Shown here: positions 48,486-59,758 of the stretch, in pieces
Layout of the letters: each line of letters starts with the position of its first letter
How positions within the stretch are numbered: the first letter of the stretch is position 1
NCBI RefSeq assembly: GCF_030063475.1
Contig: NZ_JASIRT010000014.1
Span: 39,759 to 103,758, forward strand
DNA length: 64,000 nt
Origin: Roseomonas sp. E05
GTDB lineage: Bacteria > Pseudomonadota > Alphaproteobacteria > Acetobacterales > Acetobacteraceae
Direction of reading: 5' to 3'
The notes under the pieces: model-generated
The model's database searches: none
What the model saw: the letters and a program-made list of their open reading frames with translations, nothing else
Told to the model about the DNA's origin: nothing
Made by a program: the position numbers and the translations under genes

Positions 48486-48665
48486 TTTATCAGCCGCAAT
48501 GAGCCCCTCCGCGCTGCCGCGGCCGGGCTTTCGGCGGGAGGGGCAAAGCGAGCCGGGTCGGGATGGGAAAGCCTCGGGAGGGGGAGGCGGTGCGGCCGAG
48601 GGAAGGACTGAAGCGGGGCGGGAGGCCTGGAAGGCTTCTCCTGCCCCCCTGCGGCGCTGCCGCGC

Positions 48666-49904
48666 TCAGAAGCTCGCGGCGAGGGCGCCTGCCGCCGCCG
48701 TGAGGACCACCACCAGCCAGGCCGGCAGCTTCCACAGCACCAGCGCCGCGAAGGCGGCGAGCGCCACGGCGAAGTCGGCCGGCGCATGGACGGTCGAGAT
48801 CCAGATCGGGTCGAACAGCGCGGCGAGCAGGATGCCGACCACCGCCGCGTTGACGCCCCGCAGCATGGCCTGCGCCTTCGGTCGCTTCCGGAAGCTGTCC
48901 CAGAAGGGCAGCATGCCGTAGATCAGCAGCAGGCCGGGCAGGAAGATGCCCAGCAGCGCGATGGCCGCCCCGAGCGCCCCGTTCGGCCAGAGCCCCTGCG
49001 CCGCCCCCAGGAAGGCCGCGAAGGTGAAGAGCGGCCCCGGCACCGCCTGCGCCACCCCGTAGCCCGCGAGAAAGGCATCGGCCGGGATCCAGCCGGTCGG
49101 CACGAAGGCGCGTTCCAGCAGCGGCAGGACCACATGCCCGCCGCCGAACACCAGCGCGCCGGCGCGATAGCTGGCCCCGGCCAGCGCCAGGGCATGCGAG
49201 CCGCTCGCCGCCACGAGCGGCCCGAGCCCGAGCAGCAGCATGGCGAACAGCACCAGCGCGGCGAGGCCCGCGCCCGGCGCGACACGGAAGCCGAGCGTCG
49301 CGTCCTGCGCCAGGGCGCCGCCGCGGCAGAAGACGAGACCGGCGGCGGCCCCGGCCAGGATCGCCGCGACCTGGGTGAGGGCAGAGGGCAGCAGCAGGAG
49401 GGCAAGCGTCGCCAGCACGGCGATGGTGGCGCGCGTCCGGTCCGGGCAGAGGCTCCCCGCCATCCCCCAGACCGCCTGCGCCACCACCGCGACCGCCACC
49501 AGCTTGAGGCCATGGACGATCCCCGCGCCCACGCCCGTGGCGGCGAGTTCCACACCATAGGCCGCCAGCAGCATCACGATGGCCGAGGGGAGGGTGAAGC
49601 CGAGCCAGGCCGCCAGCCCGCCCGGCAGCCCGCCGCGCAGCACGCCGATGGCGAAGCCCGTCTGGCTGCTGGCCGGACCCGGCATGAACTGCGCCAGCGC
49701 GACCAAGTCGGCATAGGCGGCTTCACTCATCCAGCGGCGCCGCGTGACGAACTCGCCGCGAAGATAGCCAAGATGCGCCACCGGCCCGCCGAAGGAGGTC
49801 AGCCCCAGGCGCAGGAAGATCAGCAGGATGCGGAAAAAGCCTTCGGGCGGCGGCGCGGTTTCGGCGGCGCTCCCGGCCGGTGCGCTGGTCTCGTTCGCCT
49901 TCAT
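48666..49904 (-). CDS. chrA: Chromate transporter, ChrA family
   Basis: A 412-residue membrane protein made of two homologous halves, each about six helices, typical long-chain CHR. The first half has RLGLTSFGGPVAHLGYLRGEFV and LAQFMPGPASSQTGFAIG; the second repeats the pattern as GASYRAGALVFGGGHVVLPLLE and GVAQAVPGPLFTFAAFLG. FGGP and PGP motifs are needed for chromate efflux in studied members. No chrB regulator is adjacent, so a role in chromate resistance is plausible but not shown. Confidence 0.92.
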   Translation of the reverse strand: MKANETSAPAGSAAETAPPPEGFFRILLIFLRLGLTSFGGPVAHLGYLRGEFVTRRRWMSEAAYADLVALAQFMPGPASSQTGFAIGVLRGGLPGGLAAWLGFTLPSAIVMLLAAYGVELAATGVGAGIVHGLKLVAVAVVAQAVWGMAGSLCPDRTRATIAVLATLALLLLPSALTQVAAILAGAAAGLVFCRGGALAQDATLGFRVAPGAGLAALVLFAMLLLGLGPLVAASGSHALALAGASYRAGALVFGGGHVVLPLLERAFVPTGWIPADAFLAGYGVAQAVPGPLFTFAAFLGAAQGLWPNGALGAAIALLGIFLPGLLLIYGMLPFWDSFRKRPKAQAMLRGVNAAVVGILLAALFDPIWISTVHAPADFAVALAAFAALVLWKLPAWLVVVLTAAAGALAASF

Positions 49905-50096
49905 CCTGTTCCTGTCGGCTCCCTGGTCATGGGTGCAGCCGGTCTCCGGAGACTGTGCAGGAGGCGCCCGATGGGGCGCCCGGGCTGCCGCGCGGCTCGC
50001 CGGCCCAAACCGTTCCGCGAAACCCGACCAGCCCCTGTTCCGAGGGCGCCGTGATGAAAGGCGGACCTCCCGGGAGCAGGGGCGCGGAGGGCGGCT

Positions 50097-51416
50097 TCAG
50101 GGCGACGGCGCGACCGGCGCGCCGCGCCGCGCCCGGCGGCGGGAGGCATAGCCGCCGGACAGCGCCATCACCACGGTGATGACCATGAAGACCACCGAGG
50201 CGCCGAACACCCAGCGCGGCGCGCCATGGTCCAGGATCCAGCCGAACAGCACCGGCCCGGCCACCCCGCCGATGTTGAACCCGGTGGAGACGATGCCGAA
50301 GACCCGCCCCGCCATGCCCGGCGGCGAGGCGGCCCGCACCATCATGTCGCGCGAGGGGGTGATCGCGCCGGAGAGGAAGCCGGCGACGCCCATCGTCAGG
50401 ATCAGCACGGCATTCGGCATGTCGAACAGGGCAACCAGCAGGACCAGGGCGGCCGTCATCCCGAAGGCCAGGCCAGTGACCTCGCCATGCCGCCGCGTCC
50501 GGTCCGCCACGAAGCCGCCGGCCAGCACGCCGAAGGCGCTGGCCGCCAGGAAGGCCGTCAGCGCCGCGTTGGCGGTGGCCAGTTCGAGGCCGTAGCCGCT
50601 GACGAAGGCAGCCACCGCGAAGTTCTGGATGCCGCCGTTGGAGAGGCTGAGCAGCACGTAGAAGGCCGTGAGCGACAGGATGGCGGGGCTGAGCACCGAG
50701 AGTGCCGTCGCGGCGCCCGCCGGCTGCTTTCCTGGGCGGGGGAGCGGCACGGGGCCGGCCTGCTTCGGCGCCGCGCTCCGGTCCAGCAGGAGGGGAAGGG
50801 CGGCCAGCGGCCCCAGCGCGCCGGCCAGGACCAGCGCCGGCGCCAGCCCCGCGGTGGCCGCCACGCCCAGCATGACGGCCGGCGCGATGGCGCCGCCCAG
50901 GAAGCCGGCGAAGGTATGGACCGAAAAGGCCCGGCCGATGCGCGACTCGTCGATGCCGGCCGAGAGCAGGGCATAGTCCGCGGGGTGATAGACGCTGTTG
51001 GCCAGGCCGGCCAAGGCGGCGGCCACCAGCAGCCAGGCATAGGTCCCGGCGAAGCTGAGCGAGATGAAGGCCAGCCCGCCCAGGCAGAGCCCCGCCATCA
51101 GCACGCGCCGATGCCCGACCCGGTCCGCCAGGAAGCCCATCGGCGCCTGGGTCACGGCCGAGACGATGTTGAAGACCGTCAGGGCCAGGCCGAGCTCGAC
51201 GAAGCCGACGCCCATCCGCTCCCGCAGCAGGGGAAACAGCGGCGGCAGGACGAGAATGTGGAAATGGCTGACGAGATGCGCGAGGGAGACCAGGGTGAGC
51301 AGCCGGATCTCGTGGCCCGTCCAGCGCCGCTGCCGGCCGGGGGCTTCCCCGCTGGCGGCCACGCCCGGTCCTGACCTTGCCTGCAGGACGGAACTGCCCC
51401 CTCGTGGCACCGGCAT
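50097..51416 (-). CDS. MFS transporter
   Basis: A 439-residue major-facilitator protein with 12 predicted helices. A loop 2-3 motif ([13 protein letters not shown]) and its repeat in the second half ([14 protein letters not shown]) are present. [19 protein letters not shown] on helix 1 and [13 protein letters not shown] on helix 4 resemble the fosmidomycin-resistance / FsR-like branch. Substrate unknown. The ATG at 51416 has GGGAGGAG eight bases upstream; the frame is open much further upstream but that part is antisense to the regulator at 51652. Confidence 0.87.
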   Translation of the reverse strand: MPVPRGGSSVLQARSGPGVAASGEAPGRQRRWTGHEIRLLTLVSLAHLVSHFHILVLPPLFPLLRERMGVGFVELGLALTVFNIVSAVTQAPMGFLADRVGHRRVLMAGLCLGGLAFISLSFAGTYAWLLVAAALAGLANSVYHPADYALLSAGIDESRIGRAFSVHTFAGFLGGAIAPAVMLGVAATAGLAPALVLAGALGPLAALPLLLDRSAAPKQAGPVPLPRPGKQPAGAATALSVLSPAILSLTAFYVLLSLSNGGIQNFAVAAFVSGYGLELATANAALTAFLAASAFGVLAGGFVADRTRRHGEVTGLAFGMTAALVLLVALFDMPNAVLILTMGVAGFLSGAITPSRDMMVRAASPPGMAGRVFGIVSTGFNIGGVAGPVLFGWILDHGAPRWVFGASVVFMVITVVMALSGGYASRRRARRGAPVAPSP

Positions 51417-51651
51417 GGATGATCTCCTCCCAATCAACCGGAGCATGCATGTGGGATGACGCCGCCGATGTCGAGACGAAGCCGGCGCAGGCCAGACCTG
51501 CCGGGCCGCGCCTCCCGCGTGGCAACCCCTGGCAGGGCCGCCGGCTTCCTCTGGCATCCGGTCCTCTGGCATCTGGACAGTGTCCGCGGTGGTGCCCTCA
51601 TCCTGGGGCGAAGCGCGGCTCGCGCGCCGGAAGCAGAGGGAGGGTTCCCCA

Positions 51652-52098
51652 TTGCCCAATCCTGACATGGAGGCCTTTCTCGAACGCGTGGAGAGCCGGC
51701 TGGAGCGGGTCGGGCTGACCGCCGAGGAGGCCTGCCGGCGCGCGGGCCTGCCGCCCGACCATCTCGACCGGGTCCGCGAGGGCAAGGCGCTGATGCCGCG
51801 CGGCCAGCCGCTCATCAAGCTCGCCGAGGTGCTGGCGACCTCCATCTCCTATCTCGTCGGGCTCGATCCGGACACGCCGCCCCCGAGCGAACTGCTGGAG
51901 GAGGCGCAGGGTTCGCTCGGCCTGCTGGCGGGAGACGAGGAAGGGCTGCTGCGGGCCTATCGCCGGCTCGACTTCTCGCACAAGGCGGCGCTGCTGACGG
52001 TCGCGCGGAAGATGGCCGGGCCTGAGCCGGAAGCCGGGGAGCTTCCTGCCCGGCAGCAGGCCGGGAGCGCGGCCCGCACGCGGAAGGGGAAGGGCTGA
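51652..52098 (+). CDS. XRE-type helix-turn-helix protein
   Basis: A 148-residue DNA-binding protein. Residues 5-65 form an XRE/Cro-type helix-turn-helix ([20 protein letters not shown] followed by [15 protein letters not shown]). A helical segment and a basic Arg/Lys tail (ARTRKGKG) follow. The TTG at 51652 is chosen because AGGGAGGG lies seven bases before it; the ATG at 51667 has no ribosome-binding site. It is divergent from the MFS gene and could regulate it. Target unknown. Confidence 0.7.
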   Translation: MPNPDMEAFLERVESRLERVGLTAEEACRRAGLPPDHLDRVREGKALMPRGQPLIKLAEVLATSISYLVGLDPDTPPPSELLEEAQGSLGLLAGDEEGLLRAYRRLDFSHKAALLTVARKMAGPEPEAGELPARQQAGSAARTRKGKG

Positions 52099-52116
52099 GG
52101 TGTCCGCCGCGCCGCC

Positions 52117-52926
52117 TCAGGTCCCTGCCGGCAGCAGCATGACCAGCTTGTAGCCGGGCTGGGCCGCCGGCAGCAGCGTGACCTGCTCGTAGCGCAGCAG
52201 GCCGTCCTCCGGATGGCTGAACATGCGCTCGCCGCCTTCGCGCGCCAGCACGGCATGGTTGTTCCAGAACCGTGCGAAGGGCGTGCTGCTCCGCAGCAGA
52301 TCGCCGACCAGGGTGCGCATGCCCGTGTCCTCGGGGTCATGTGCCGTGTCGGCCCGGAATTCGGCGAGCAGCCGCTGGGCGCGGTTCTCCCAGTCGCAGA
52401 TGAAGTCGCGCGCCGTGGGGTCGAGGAAGACGTAGCGCAGCAGGCAGGTCTCGCCGCTGCCCAGCCAGGGGGAGAAGAGGCGGCCCGCCGCACCGTTCCA
52501 GCCGCGCGCGTGCCACAACCGGTCCAGCAGATAGGCCGGTGCCGCGCTGGCCCGCAGCGCCGCCACCAGCTCGGGCGGAGGGGAGGCCGGGGCGCTCCCG
52601 GCCATGGGGGGCGCCGGGTCCCGCCGTCGCGCCAGCTCGAAGAGATAGGCGCGCTCCGCCGGGGTCAGCCGCAGCGCCTCCGCCAGGCGGGCCAGGGCCT
52701 CGGCGGAGAGGGCGATGTCCCGGCCCTGCTCCAGCCAGGTGTACCAGGTGGTGCTGATGCCGCAGAGCTGCGCCACCTCCTCGCGCCGCAGTCCCGGCGT
52801 GCGCCGGCGGCGCGGGGAATGCCCGGGCGGCGTCATGGGCAGCCCGGCAGCCTGGGGCGCCAGGGACTCCCGGTGCCTGCGGAGGAAGGCGCCGAGCAGG
52901 CGCCGCTGGTCGGCCGGCAGCAGCAT
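52117..52926 (-). CDS. MmyB-like helix-turn-helix transcriptional regulator
   Basis: A 269-residue regulator with an N-terminal XRE helix-turn-helix (TPGLRREEVAQLCGISTTWYTWLEQGR) and a C-terminal MmyB-type ligand-binding PAS-like domain (LVAALRASAAPAYLLDRLWHA, then NAAAGRLF-like NGAAGRLFSPWL and HPEDGLLRYEQVTLLPA). Family members commonly sit divergent from an oxidoreductase or transferase gene that they repress. Here the divergent gene is a methyltransferase, and a repeat-rich 90-bp region lies between them. The ATG at 52926 has no clear ribosome-binding site. Confidence 0.88.
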   Translation of the reverse strand: MLLPADQRRLLGAFLRRHRESLAPQAAGLPMTPPGHSPRRRRTPGLRREEVAQLCGISTTWYTWLEQGRDIALSAEALARLAEALRLTPAERAYLFELARRRDPAPPMAGSAPASPPPELVAALRASAAPAYLLDRLWHARGWNGAAGRLFSPWLGSGETCLLRYVFLDPTARDFICDWENRAQRLLAEFRADTAHDPEDTGMRTLVGDLLRSSTPFARFWNNHAVLAREGGERMFSHPEDGLLRYEQVTLLPAAQPGYKLVMLLPAGT

Positions 52927-52938
52927 GGTGGAAGCGGA

Positions 52939-52969
52939 TATACCGGGATAAGCTGCCAACTTATACCGG
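52939..52969. promoter_or_regulatory. Operator-like repeats between divergent regulator and methyltransferase
   Basis: TATACCGG occurs twice as a direct repeat (52939-52946, 52962-52969). Between them GGGATAAG-N7-CTTATACC forms an imperfect inverted repeat (7 of 8 positions). The site lies 13-43 bases from the regulator's ATG and is the only AT-rich stretch in the intergenic region. Confidence 0.5.
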
Positions 52970-53016
52970 CCTGAAAAAGGCGGGAGGCTGCCGTCTCCAG
53001 CAGGAGGAAGCCGGCC

Positions 53017-53781
53017 ATGAACACCGCCCAGCATCGCTTCGCCGCCGAGCAGTACGGCGCCCGCGCGCGGGACTATGTCACCAGCGCGGTGCACAGCAGC
53101 GGCGGCGACCTGGACCAGATCGAGGCCGCGCTGCGCGGCCGGGGCGAGGCGCGGGTGCTCGACCTGGGCTGCGGCGGCGGGCATGTCAGCTATCGCGCCG
53201 CGCCGCATGTCGCGCAGGTCGTCGCCTGCGACGTCACACCGGGCATGCTGGAGGCCGTGGCCGCCACCGCGGCCGAACGCGGCCTCTCCAACATCGTCAC
53301 CCAGCAGGCGCCGGCGGAGCGGCTGCCCTTCGCGGACGCGGCCTTCGACGTGGTGCTCTGCCGCTTCACCACGCACCACTGGCAGGACATGGAGGCGGGC
53401 CTGCGCGAGACGCGGCGCGTGCTGAAGCCCGGCCAGGGCGCCCTGTTCGTCGACACCGTGGCCCCCGCCAGCCCGGTGCTGGACAGTCATCTCCAGGCCG
53501 TCGAGCTGCTGCGCGACGCCTCCCATGTCCGGAACTACGCCGTCGCGGAATGGGTGGGCGCCCTGTCACGCGCCGGCTTCGCCCTGGAGGGCATCACGCT
53601 CCGCCGCCTGCGCATGGAATTCCCGAGCTGGACGGCCCGCACGCGCACCCCGCCTGCCCATGCCGAGGCGATCCGCTCCCTGCTGAGGGGCGCTCCCCCC
53701 AGCGTCCAGGAGCACTTCGCCATCGGCGCGGATGGCAGCTTCGACATCGAGGCGGCGACCTTTACCCTGCGGGCGGCCTAG
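53017..53781 (+). CDS. Class I SAM-dependent methyltransferase
   Basis: A 254-residue methyltransferase of the UbiE/YcgJ type. Motif I is ARVLDLGCGGGHVSYRAA-like (VLDLGCGGGH, residues about 45-55), motif II includes VVACDVTPGMLEAV, post-I NIVTQQAPAERLPFADAAFDVVLCRFTTHHW and motif III VLKPGQGALFVDTVAP. It should methylate a small molecule; substrate unknown. AGGAGGAAG lies ten bases before the ATG. It is divergent from the MmyB-like regulator, which probably controls it. Confidence 0.92.
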   Translation: MNTAQHRFAAEQYGARARDYVTSAVHSSGGDLDQIEAALRGRGEARVLDLGCGGGHVSYRAAPHVAQVVACDVTPGMLEAVAATAAERGLSNIVTQQAPAERLPFADAAFDVVLCRFTTHHWQDMEAGLRETRRVLKPGQGALFVDTVAPASPVLDSHLQAVELLRDASHVRNYAVAEWVGALSRAGFALEGITLRRLRMEFPSWTARTRTPPAHAEAIRSLLRGAPPSVQEHFAIGADGSFDIEAATFTLRAA

Positions 53782-53791
53782 GGCAGACCAT

Positions 53792-53815
53792 CGTTCCGAT
53801 GGCATCATCGGAACG
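53792..53815 (+). terminator. Perfect hairpin after the methyltransferase gene
   Basis: A 10-bp stem CGTTCCGATG / CATCGGAACG with GCAT loop, 10 bases after the stop; there is no T-run. Confidence 0.5.
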
Positions 53816-54077
53816 GGATCGGCTCTAGCGGGCGCCTTCCCGGCCCCGCAGGCTTTCGCTGCGCAGCGCGCGACGGTCTCCAGCCTGATCCCGGTTTGCG
53901 CGAGCGGGATCAGCCTGCAGGCGAGGAAGGGAAAGGTGCGGCGGCAAGGGGGCGTGGCTCCGCCACAGCCGGATGAAGCCCCAACGGCTCAACGGCTCAA
54001 TGGCCCGGGGCCGCCGCGCCCGGACAGCACGGCTCCCCCTGGCGGACCCTGGAACACGCCTGTGTGATCCTGGCGCG
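53816..54077. other. Gene-free stretch before groEL
   Basis: No gene is supported. The only notable item is a short tandem repeat of CAACGGCT at 53982-54005 (two exact copies and a third diverged one). Confidence 0.4.
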
Positions 54078-54091
54078 CTGATGCAAATCAG
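54078..54091. promoter_or_regulatory. FNR/FixK-like box upstream of groEL paralogue
   Basis: CTGATGCAAATCAG is a 5-4-5 palindrome differing from the FNR-type consensus TTGAT-N4-ATCAA by one base per half. It lies about 113 bases before the groEL ATG. The same arms occur at 60486-60499. Confidence 0.55.
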
Positions 54092-54203
54092 CGCGGCCTG
54101 CGCCTGCTCCGGCGGTACTGGCGACGCAGGCAGGGCGCACTGCGCGTCACCGCCTGACGGGGCTGCCAGTGACGGGCCTGGCGAAGGCGGTGGAGATCTG
54201 ACG

Positions 54204-55826
<1,623 letters not shown>

Positions 55827-55839
55827 CCGGACAGGTCGA

Positions 55840-55865
55840 GTGGGATGCCCACCGGGGCATCCCAC
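55840..55865. terminator. Bidirectional terminator between groEL and yeeE-type genes
   Basis: A perfect 11-bp stem GTGGGATGCCC / GGGCATCCCAC with an ACCG loop lies between the convergent genes; no T-run. Confidence 0.6.
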
Positions 55866-55877
55866 GGGCCTGCGGGA

Positions 55878-56510
55878 TCATTCCGCGGGCATGGGCCGGG
55901 TGGCGGGCGGGGCGGCGGGCGGGGCGGAAGGCGTCTCGGGCGGCAGGCCATCCGCCGCCTCGCCAAGTTCCGCACGCCAGGGGCGCCAGCGCTCCATGCC
56001 GAGCAGCACCAGGAAGAGCAGCGCGGCGACCGCCAGCCCCAGCGGCCAGAAGGGCACGCCCAGTACGGCATCGAGCGTCAGCTTGCCCTGGCCGGCGGCC
56101 GCGATCCAGGGCGCCAGCGACGGCTCGGCATAGGTGAAGGCGAGGGCGCCGAGCAGGCCGCCGAGCAGCGTGAACCAGGCGTCGCGATAGCCCGCGCCGA
56201 TCTGCGCCATCACCGTGCCGGGGCAGGCGCCCGCCAGCGCGATGCCGGCACCGAGCAGCAGGCCGCCGAGGGCATCCGCCAGAGGCAGCGTCGCCTTCGG
56301 CGCGAGCTGGGCGAGGCCGAAGCCGGTAAGTGCCGAGAGCACCACCAGCCCCATCGCCACGCCGGAGAGGAAGACGCGGAGCATCAGGAAGTTCCTGAGC
56401 TGAAACTGCCCGAGGATGACCCCGGGCTCGAAGACCCGGCTCTTCTCCAGCAGGAACCCGAAGACGATTCCCATGGCGAGGCCGAGCAGCACGGCTGTGA
56501 GCACCGTCAT
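55878..56510 (-). CDS. YeeE/YedE-family membrane protein, second half
   Basis: A 210-residue polytopic protein (DUF6691-type), one half of a split YeeE/YedE transporter; full-length YeeE takes up thiosulfate through cysteine-containing pores. LLLGAGIALAGACPGTVMAQIG contains the conserved Cys of this half. About six helices are predicted and the C-terminus is Pro/Ala-rich (PPAAPPATRPMPAE). It follows the other half by 12 bp and both must be translated for a complete transporter. Role as sulfur-compound carrier is from the family. Confidence 0.88.
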   Translation of the reverse strand: MTVLTAVLLGLAMGIVFGFLLEKSRVFEPGVILGQFQLRNFLMLRVFLSGVAMGLVVLSALTGFGLAQLAPKATLPLADALGGLLLGAGIALAGACPGTVMAQIGAGYRDAWFTLLGGLLGALAFTYAEPSLAPWIAAAGQGKLTLDAVLGVPFWPLGLAVAALLFLVLLGMERWRPWRAELGEAADGLPPETPSAPPAAPPATRPMPAE

Positions 56511-56522
56511 GACATCGTCTCC

Positions 56523-57038
56523 TCAGCGGACCGGCCGGAACAGCATCGCCGTGGCGATGCCGCCGGCGAACATGGCCGCGACCGCGATCATCGAGCCGAT
56601 GGCCAGCTGGGCGAGGCCGGAAAGACCGTGGCCGGAGGTGCAGCCATCGGCGATCCGCGCGCCGAGCAGCATCACGAAGCCGCCGGCGAAGGCCATGCCG
56701 AAGCGGCCGGCGGCGCCGAGCCGTGCCGCGCGGTGCCAGACCGGCGCGATCCCGTGGCGGCGCATGCCGGAGAGCGTTGCGGAGATCAGGGCGCCGACGG
56801 CGATGCCGGCCACCAGCGCCACCTGCCACCATGCCTTGGCGCCCTCGATATGCGCGGCGGCGTAGCGCAGGCCGCGGAGGCCCGGATCGGCGAAGGCCGC
56901 CAGCGAGGCGGCCACCGAGACATAGGAGGATGAGGTGCCCAGTGCCGTGCCCAGAAGCAGGAAGGCAGGGATCTGCAGCAGCCCGATCAGTCCGCCGGCC
57001 AGGTAGGGCGACCAGGCCTTGTTCGCCAGATCGACCAT
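56523..57038 (-). CDS. YeeE/YedE-family membrane protein, first half
   Basis: A 171-residue polytopic protein, first half of the split YeeE/YedE transporter. SPYLAGGLIGLLQIPAFLLLG starts the fold, and GARIADGCTSGHGLSGLAQLA is the conserved Cys motif of this half. Pairs of this kind (sometimes PmpA/PmpB) are frequent in proteobacteria near sulfur or stress genes. A weak FNR-like box (57115-57128) is 77 bases upstream of its ATG. Confidence 0.9.
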   Translation of the reverse strand: MVDLANKAWSPYLAGGLIGLLQIPAFLLLGTALGTSSSYVSVAASLAAFADPGLRGLRYAAAHIEGAKAWWQVALVAGIAVGALISATLSGMRRHGIAPVWHRAARLGAAGRFGMAFAGGFVMLLGARIADGCTSGHGLSGLAQLAIGSMIAVAAMFAGGIATAMLFRPVR

Positions 57039-57114
57039 GTTCGGGTCTCCCCTGACTGTTCAGCCGGCCGGATTGCCGGCGCGGCAATTCTTTCGCGGCC
57101 GTGGCGAGGATGCG

Positions 57115-57128
57115 CTGATCTGCGTCAC
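57115..57128. promoter_or_regulatory. Weak FNR/FixK-like box upstream of yeeE pair
   Basis: CTGAT-CTGC-GTCAC has a good left half and a weaker right half. Spacing to the ATG matches that of the strong box upstream of the BON gene (centres about 80 bases before each ATG). It overlaps the P-type ATPase stop. Confidence 0.35.
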
Positions 57129-59755
57129 GCCCCGTAACCGGGGCTTCCATGAAGAAGGGAGCGGCGGGCGCCACCATGCGGCCGCGCCGTCGCCAGCCGC
57201 TTGAGGCCTTCCGCCGCGGCGAGGTAGGCCGTGGAAAGGGCGAGAAGCGCGAGCAGCACCGGCCAGGACAGCGCCGTGAAGCCGATGGGCCCGCCCAGCG
57301 GCGACAGCGCCAGCACCAGGGCAACCGCCAGCGCGCCAAGCGAAGTCGTAACCAGCGCCGGGTGCGGCCGCGCCGCTTTCCAGAAGGGCGCCTCCACGCG
57401 GATCAGGAAGATCACCAGGATCTGCGTGACCATGGATTCCACGAACCAGGCGGTGCGGAACTCCTCCGGCGAGGCATGGAAGCCGAGCAGCAGGATCGCG
57501 AAGGTCGCCAGGTCGAAGACCGAGGAGAGCGGCCCCATGACCAGAGTGTAGCGGCGGACCGCTCCCATGTCCCAGCCATGCGGCTGCGCCACGGCGTGCC
57601 GGTCCACCGCGTCGAAGGGAATGCCGGTTTCGCTCAAGTCGTAGAGCAGGTTGTTCAACAGCACCTGCACGGGCGTCAGCGGCAGGAAGGGGATGAACAG
57701 CGAGGCGAGCGCGGTGGAGAGCATGTTGCCAAAGTTCGACGAGGTGCCCATCCGCACGTATTTCATGATGTTCGCATAGGTGCGACGGCCCTCCGCCACG
57801 CCGTCGGCGATCACGCCGAGATCGGGCGCGAGCAGGATCAGGTCAGCCGCGGCGCGCGCCACATCCGTCGCGCCCTCGACCGACAGCCCGGCATCCGCCG
57901 CGCGGATCGCCGGCGCATCGTTGATCCCGTCCCCAAGAAAGCCGACGACATGACCACGCGCCTGGAGCGCGCGGATGATCCGCGTCTTCTGGTCCGGGGA
58001 GAGGCGGGCGAAAAGGTCGGTGCGCTGCACGCGCGCCGCCAGCGCGGAATCGCTCAGCCGCGCGATCTCCTCGCCGGTGAGCAGGCCGCTCGCGGGCAGG
58101 CCGAGCGTATCCACGAGGTGCCGCAGCGCCGGCGCAGCGTCGCCGGATACGATCTTCACCCGCACGCCCGCGCTGCGCAGCCGGGCGATGGCGAGGGCGG
58201 CATCGGCTTTCGGCGGATCGGCGAAGATGCAGAAGCCGGTGAAGACCAGATCGTGCTCATCCGCCGCCGTTGGCGCGCTGCGGCCGGCCTCCACCTCGCG
58301 CCAGGCGACGCCCAGGCAGCGCAGGCCGCTCGCGGCTTTCTCCTCGTGCAGCGCCCGCAGCCGCGCCTGGCCTTCCTCGGAGAGGGGCGCGACGCCCCCG
58401 TCGGCGGACTCGATGAAGCGCACACGGGACAGGATTCCCTCCGGCGCGCCCTTGACGATGAGGAAGCGCCGGCCCGCGCGCTCCGCCAGCACGGAGACGC
58501 GGCGGCGCTCGAAGTCGAAGGGCACGTCGGCGATGCGCGTCCAGCCCTCCGCCGCGGCCCCGGCGGCCCGGGCGAGGATGGCGTCGTCGAGCGGGCTTCT
58601 CACGCCGCTCTCGAAGCGGCTGTTCACCGCCGCCAGTTCCAGGACGCGCGCCATCTCCTCGCCCGTGGCGCCGGGGTGGCCAACCAGCGTGATCCGCGCC
58701 TCCGTCAGCGTGCCCGTCTTGTCCGTGCAGAGGACATCCATCGCACCGAGATCGTGGATGACGGCCAGCCGCTTCACCACCACCTGCCGCGCAGCCATGC
58801 GCAGGGCCCCGCGCGAAAGGGTGACGGTGGTGACCATCGGCAGAAGTTCGGGCGCCAGCCCCACCGCGAGGGCCACGGCGAAGAGGAAGGCGTCCAGGGC
58901 AGGGCGGCCGGAGGCAAGCTGCGCCAGCAGCACAATGAGCAGGAGGAACACGGTCAGCCGCAGGATCAGCGCGCCGAGCCTGTGCAGGCCGCGCTCGAAG
59001 GCATTCGGCGGCTCGTCCGAGCGCAGCGCGGCCGCGATGCCGCCGAAACGGGTGCCGGCGCCGGTCGCGACGACCAGCATGGTCGCCTCGCCGCTGATCA
59101 GCGCCGTGCCGCCGAACAGCGCGTCATAGGCCTCGGCCAGGCTGCCGGCGCCACTCGGCCCGGGCCGCTTCTCCACGGGGTAGGGCTCGCCGGTCAGCAG
59201 CGCCTGGTTCGCATGCGCGCCGCGACTCGCCAGCACGATCCCGTCGGCGGGCACCAGGCCCCCCGCCCGCAACTCGACCACGTCGCCGGGGACGATCTCC
59301 TCTGCCGCCACCGGCACCGCCACTCCGTCGCGCCGGACGATGCAGCGAACGGCAACGGAACGCTTCAGCGCCTCTGCCGCCGTCTCCGCCCGGTGTTCCT
59401 GAAACACGTCGAGCAGGTTGGAGGCGGCCAGCACCAGCAGGATCAGCGCGAAGCTGACCCAGTCGCCGGTCGCGCCGGAGACGGCGGCGGCGATCACCAG
59501 GATGGCGACCAGCGGCTCCGCGAGGCGTCGCCCGAGCTTGGCCAGGATACGCCGCCGCGGCGCCTCCGTGGCGAGGTTGCGGCCATGGACCGCGAGGCGC
59601 CGCGCCGCCTCGGCCGTGCTCAGCCCCTCCGGCGAGGAGACCAGGGCGGCCAGGGCATCCTGGCGCGCAACCGACCAGAAGCGCTCCGGAAAGGCGGCCA
59701 ACCCTTCCGTTGCGCTGCGCCCGCCGGCCGGTTTGCCAGTCCCCCGCCTGTGCAC
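57125..59755 (-). CDS. P-type ATPase, MgtA-like (P3B)
   Basis: An 876-residue cation-transporting ATPase. The phosphorylation motif is CTDKTGTLT with Asp345; the actuator motif is LLTGEPYPVEK; KGAPEGIL and GDGINDAPAIRAAD mark the nucleotide and hinge regions. The membrane signature VGLAPELLPMVTTVTLSRGA and GTSSNFGNMLS match magnesium importers MgtA/MgtB rather than heavy-metal or Ca pumps. About ten transmembrane helices are predicted. It begins three bases after the BON-protein stop, so they form one transcript. Ion specificity should be tested; magnesium is the family expectation. Confidence 0.9.
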   Translation of the reverse strand: MHRRGTGKPAGGRSATEGLAAFPERFWSVARQDALAALVSSPEGLSTAEAARRLAVHGRNLATEAPRRRILAKLGRRLAEPLVAILVIAAAVSGATGDWVSFALILLVLAASNLLDVFQEHRAETAAEALKRSVAVRCIVRRDGVAVPVAAEEIVPGDVVELRAGGLVPADGIVLASRGAHANQALLTGEPYPVEKRPGPSGAGSLAEAYDALFGGTALISGEATMLVVATGAGTRFGGIAAALRSDEPPNAFERGLHRLGALILRLTVFLLLIVLLAQLASGRPALDAFLFAVALAVGLAPELLPMVTTVTLSRGALRMAARQVVVKRLAVIHDLGAMDVLCTDKTGTLTEARITLVGHPGATGEEMARVLELAAVNSRFESGVRSPLDDAILARAAGAAAEGWTRIADVPFDFERRRVSVLAERAGRRFLIVKGAPEGILSRVRFIESADGGVAPLSEEGQARLRALHEEKAASGLRCLGVAWREVEAGRSAPTAADEHDLVFTGFCIFADPPKADAALAIARLRSAGVRVKIVSGDAAPALRHLVDTLGLPASGLLTGEEIARLSDSALAARVQRTDLFARLSPDQKTRIIRALQARGHVVGFLGDGINDAPAIRAADAGLSVEGATDVARAAADLILLAPDLGVIADGVAEGRRTYANIMKYVRMGTSSNFGNMLSTALASLFIPFLPLTPVQVLLNNLLYDLSETGIPFDAVDRHAVAQPHGWDMGAVRRYTLVMGPLSSVFDLATFAILLLGFHASPEEFRTAWFVESMVTQILVIFLIRVEAPFWKAARPHPALVTTSLGALAVALVLALSPLGGPIGFTALSWPVLLALLALSTAYLAAAEGLKRLATARPHGGARRSLLHGSPGYGA

Positions 59756-59758
59756 CGG

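Noticed and set aside
51417..51845. Long N-terminal extension of the MFS transporter
   Set aside because: It is antisense to the helix-turn-helix gene and has no ribosome-binding site; an excellent one precedes the ATG at 51416.
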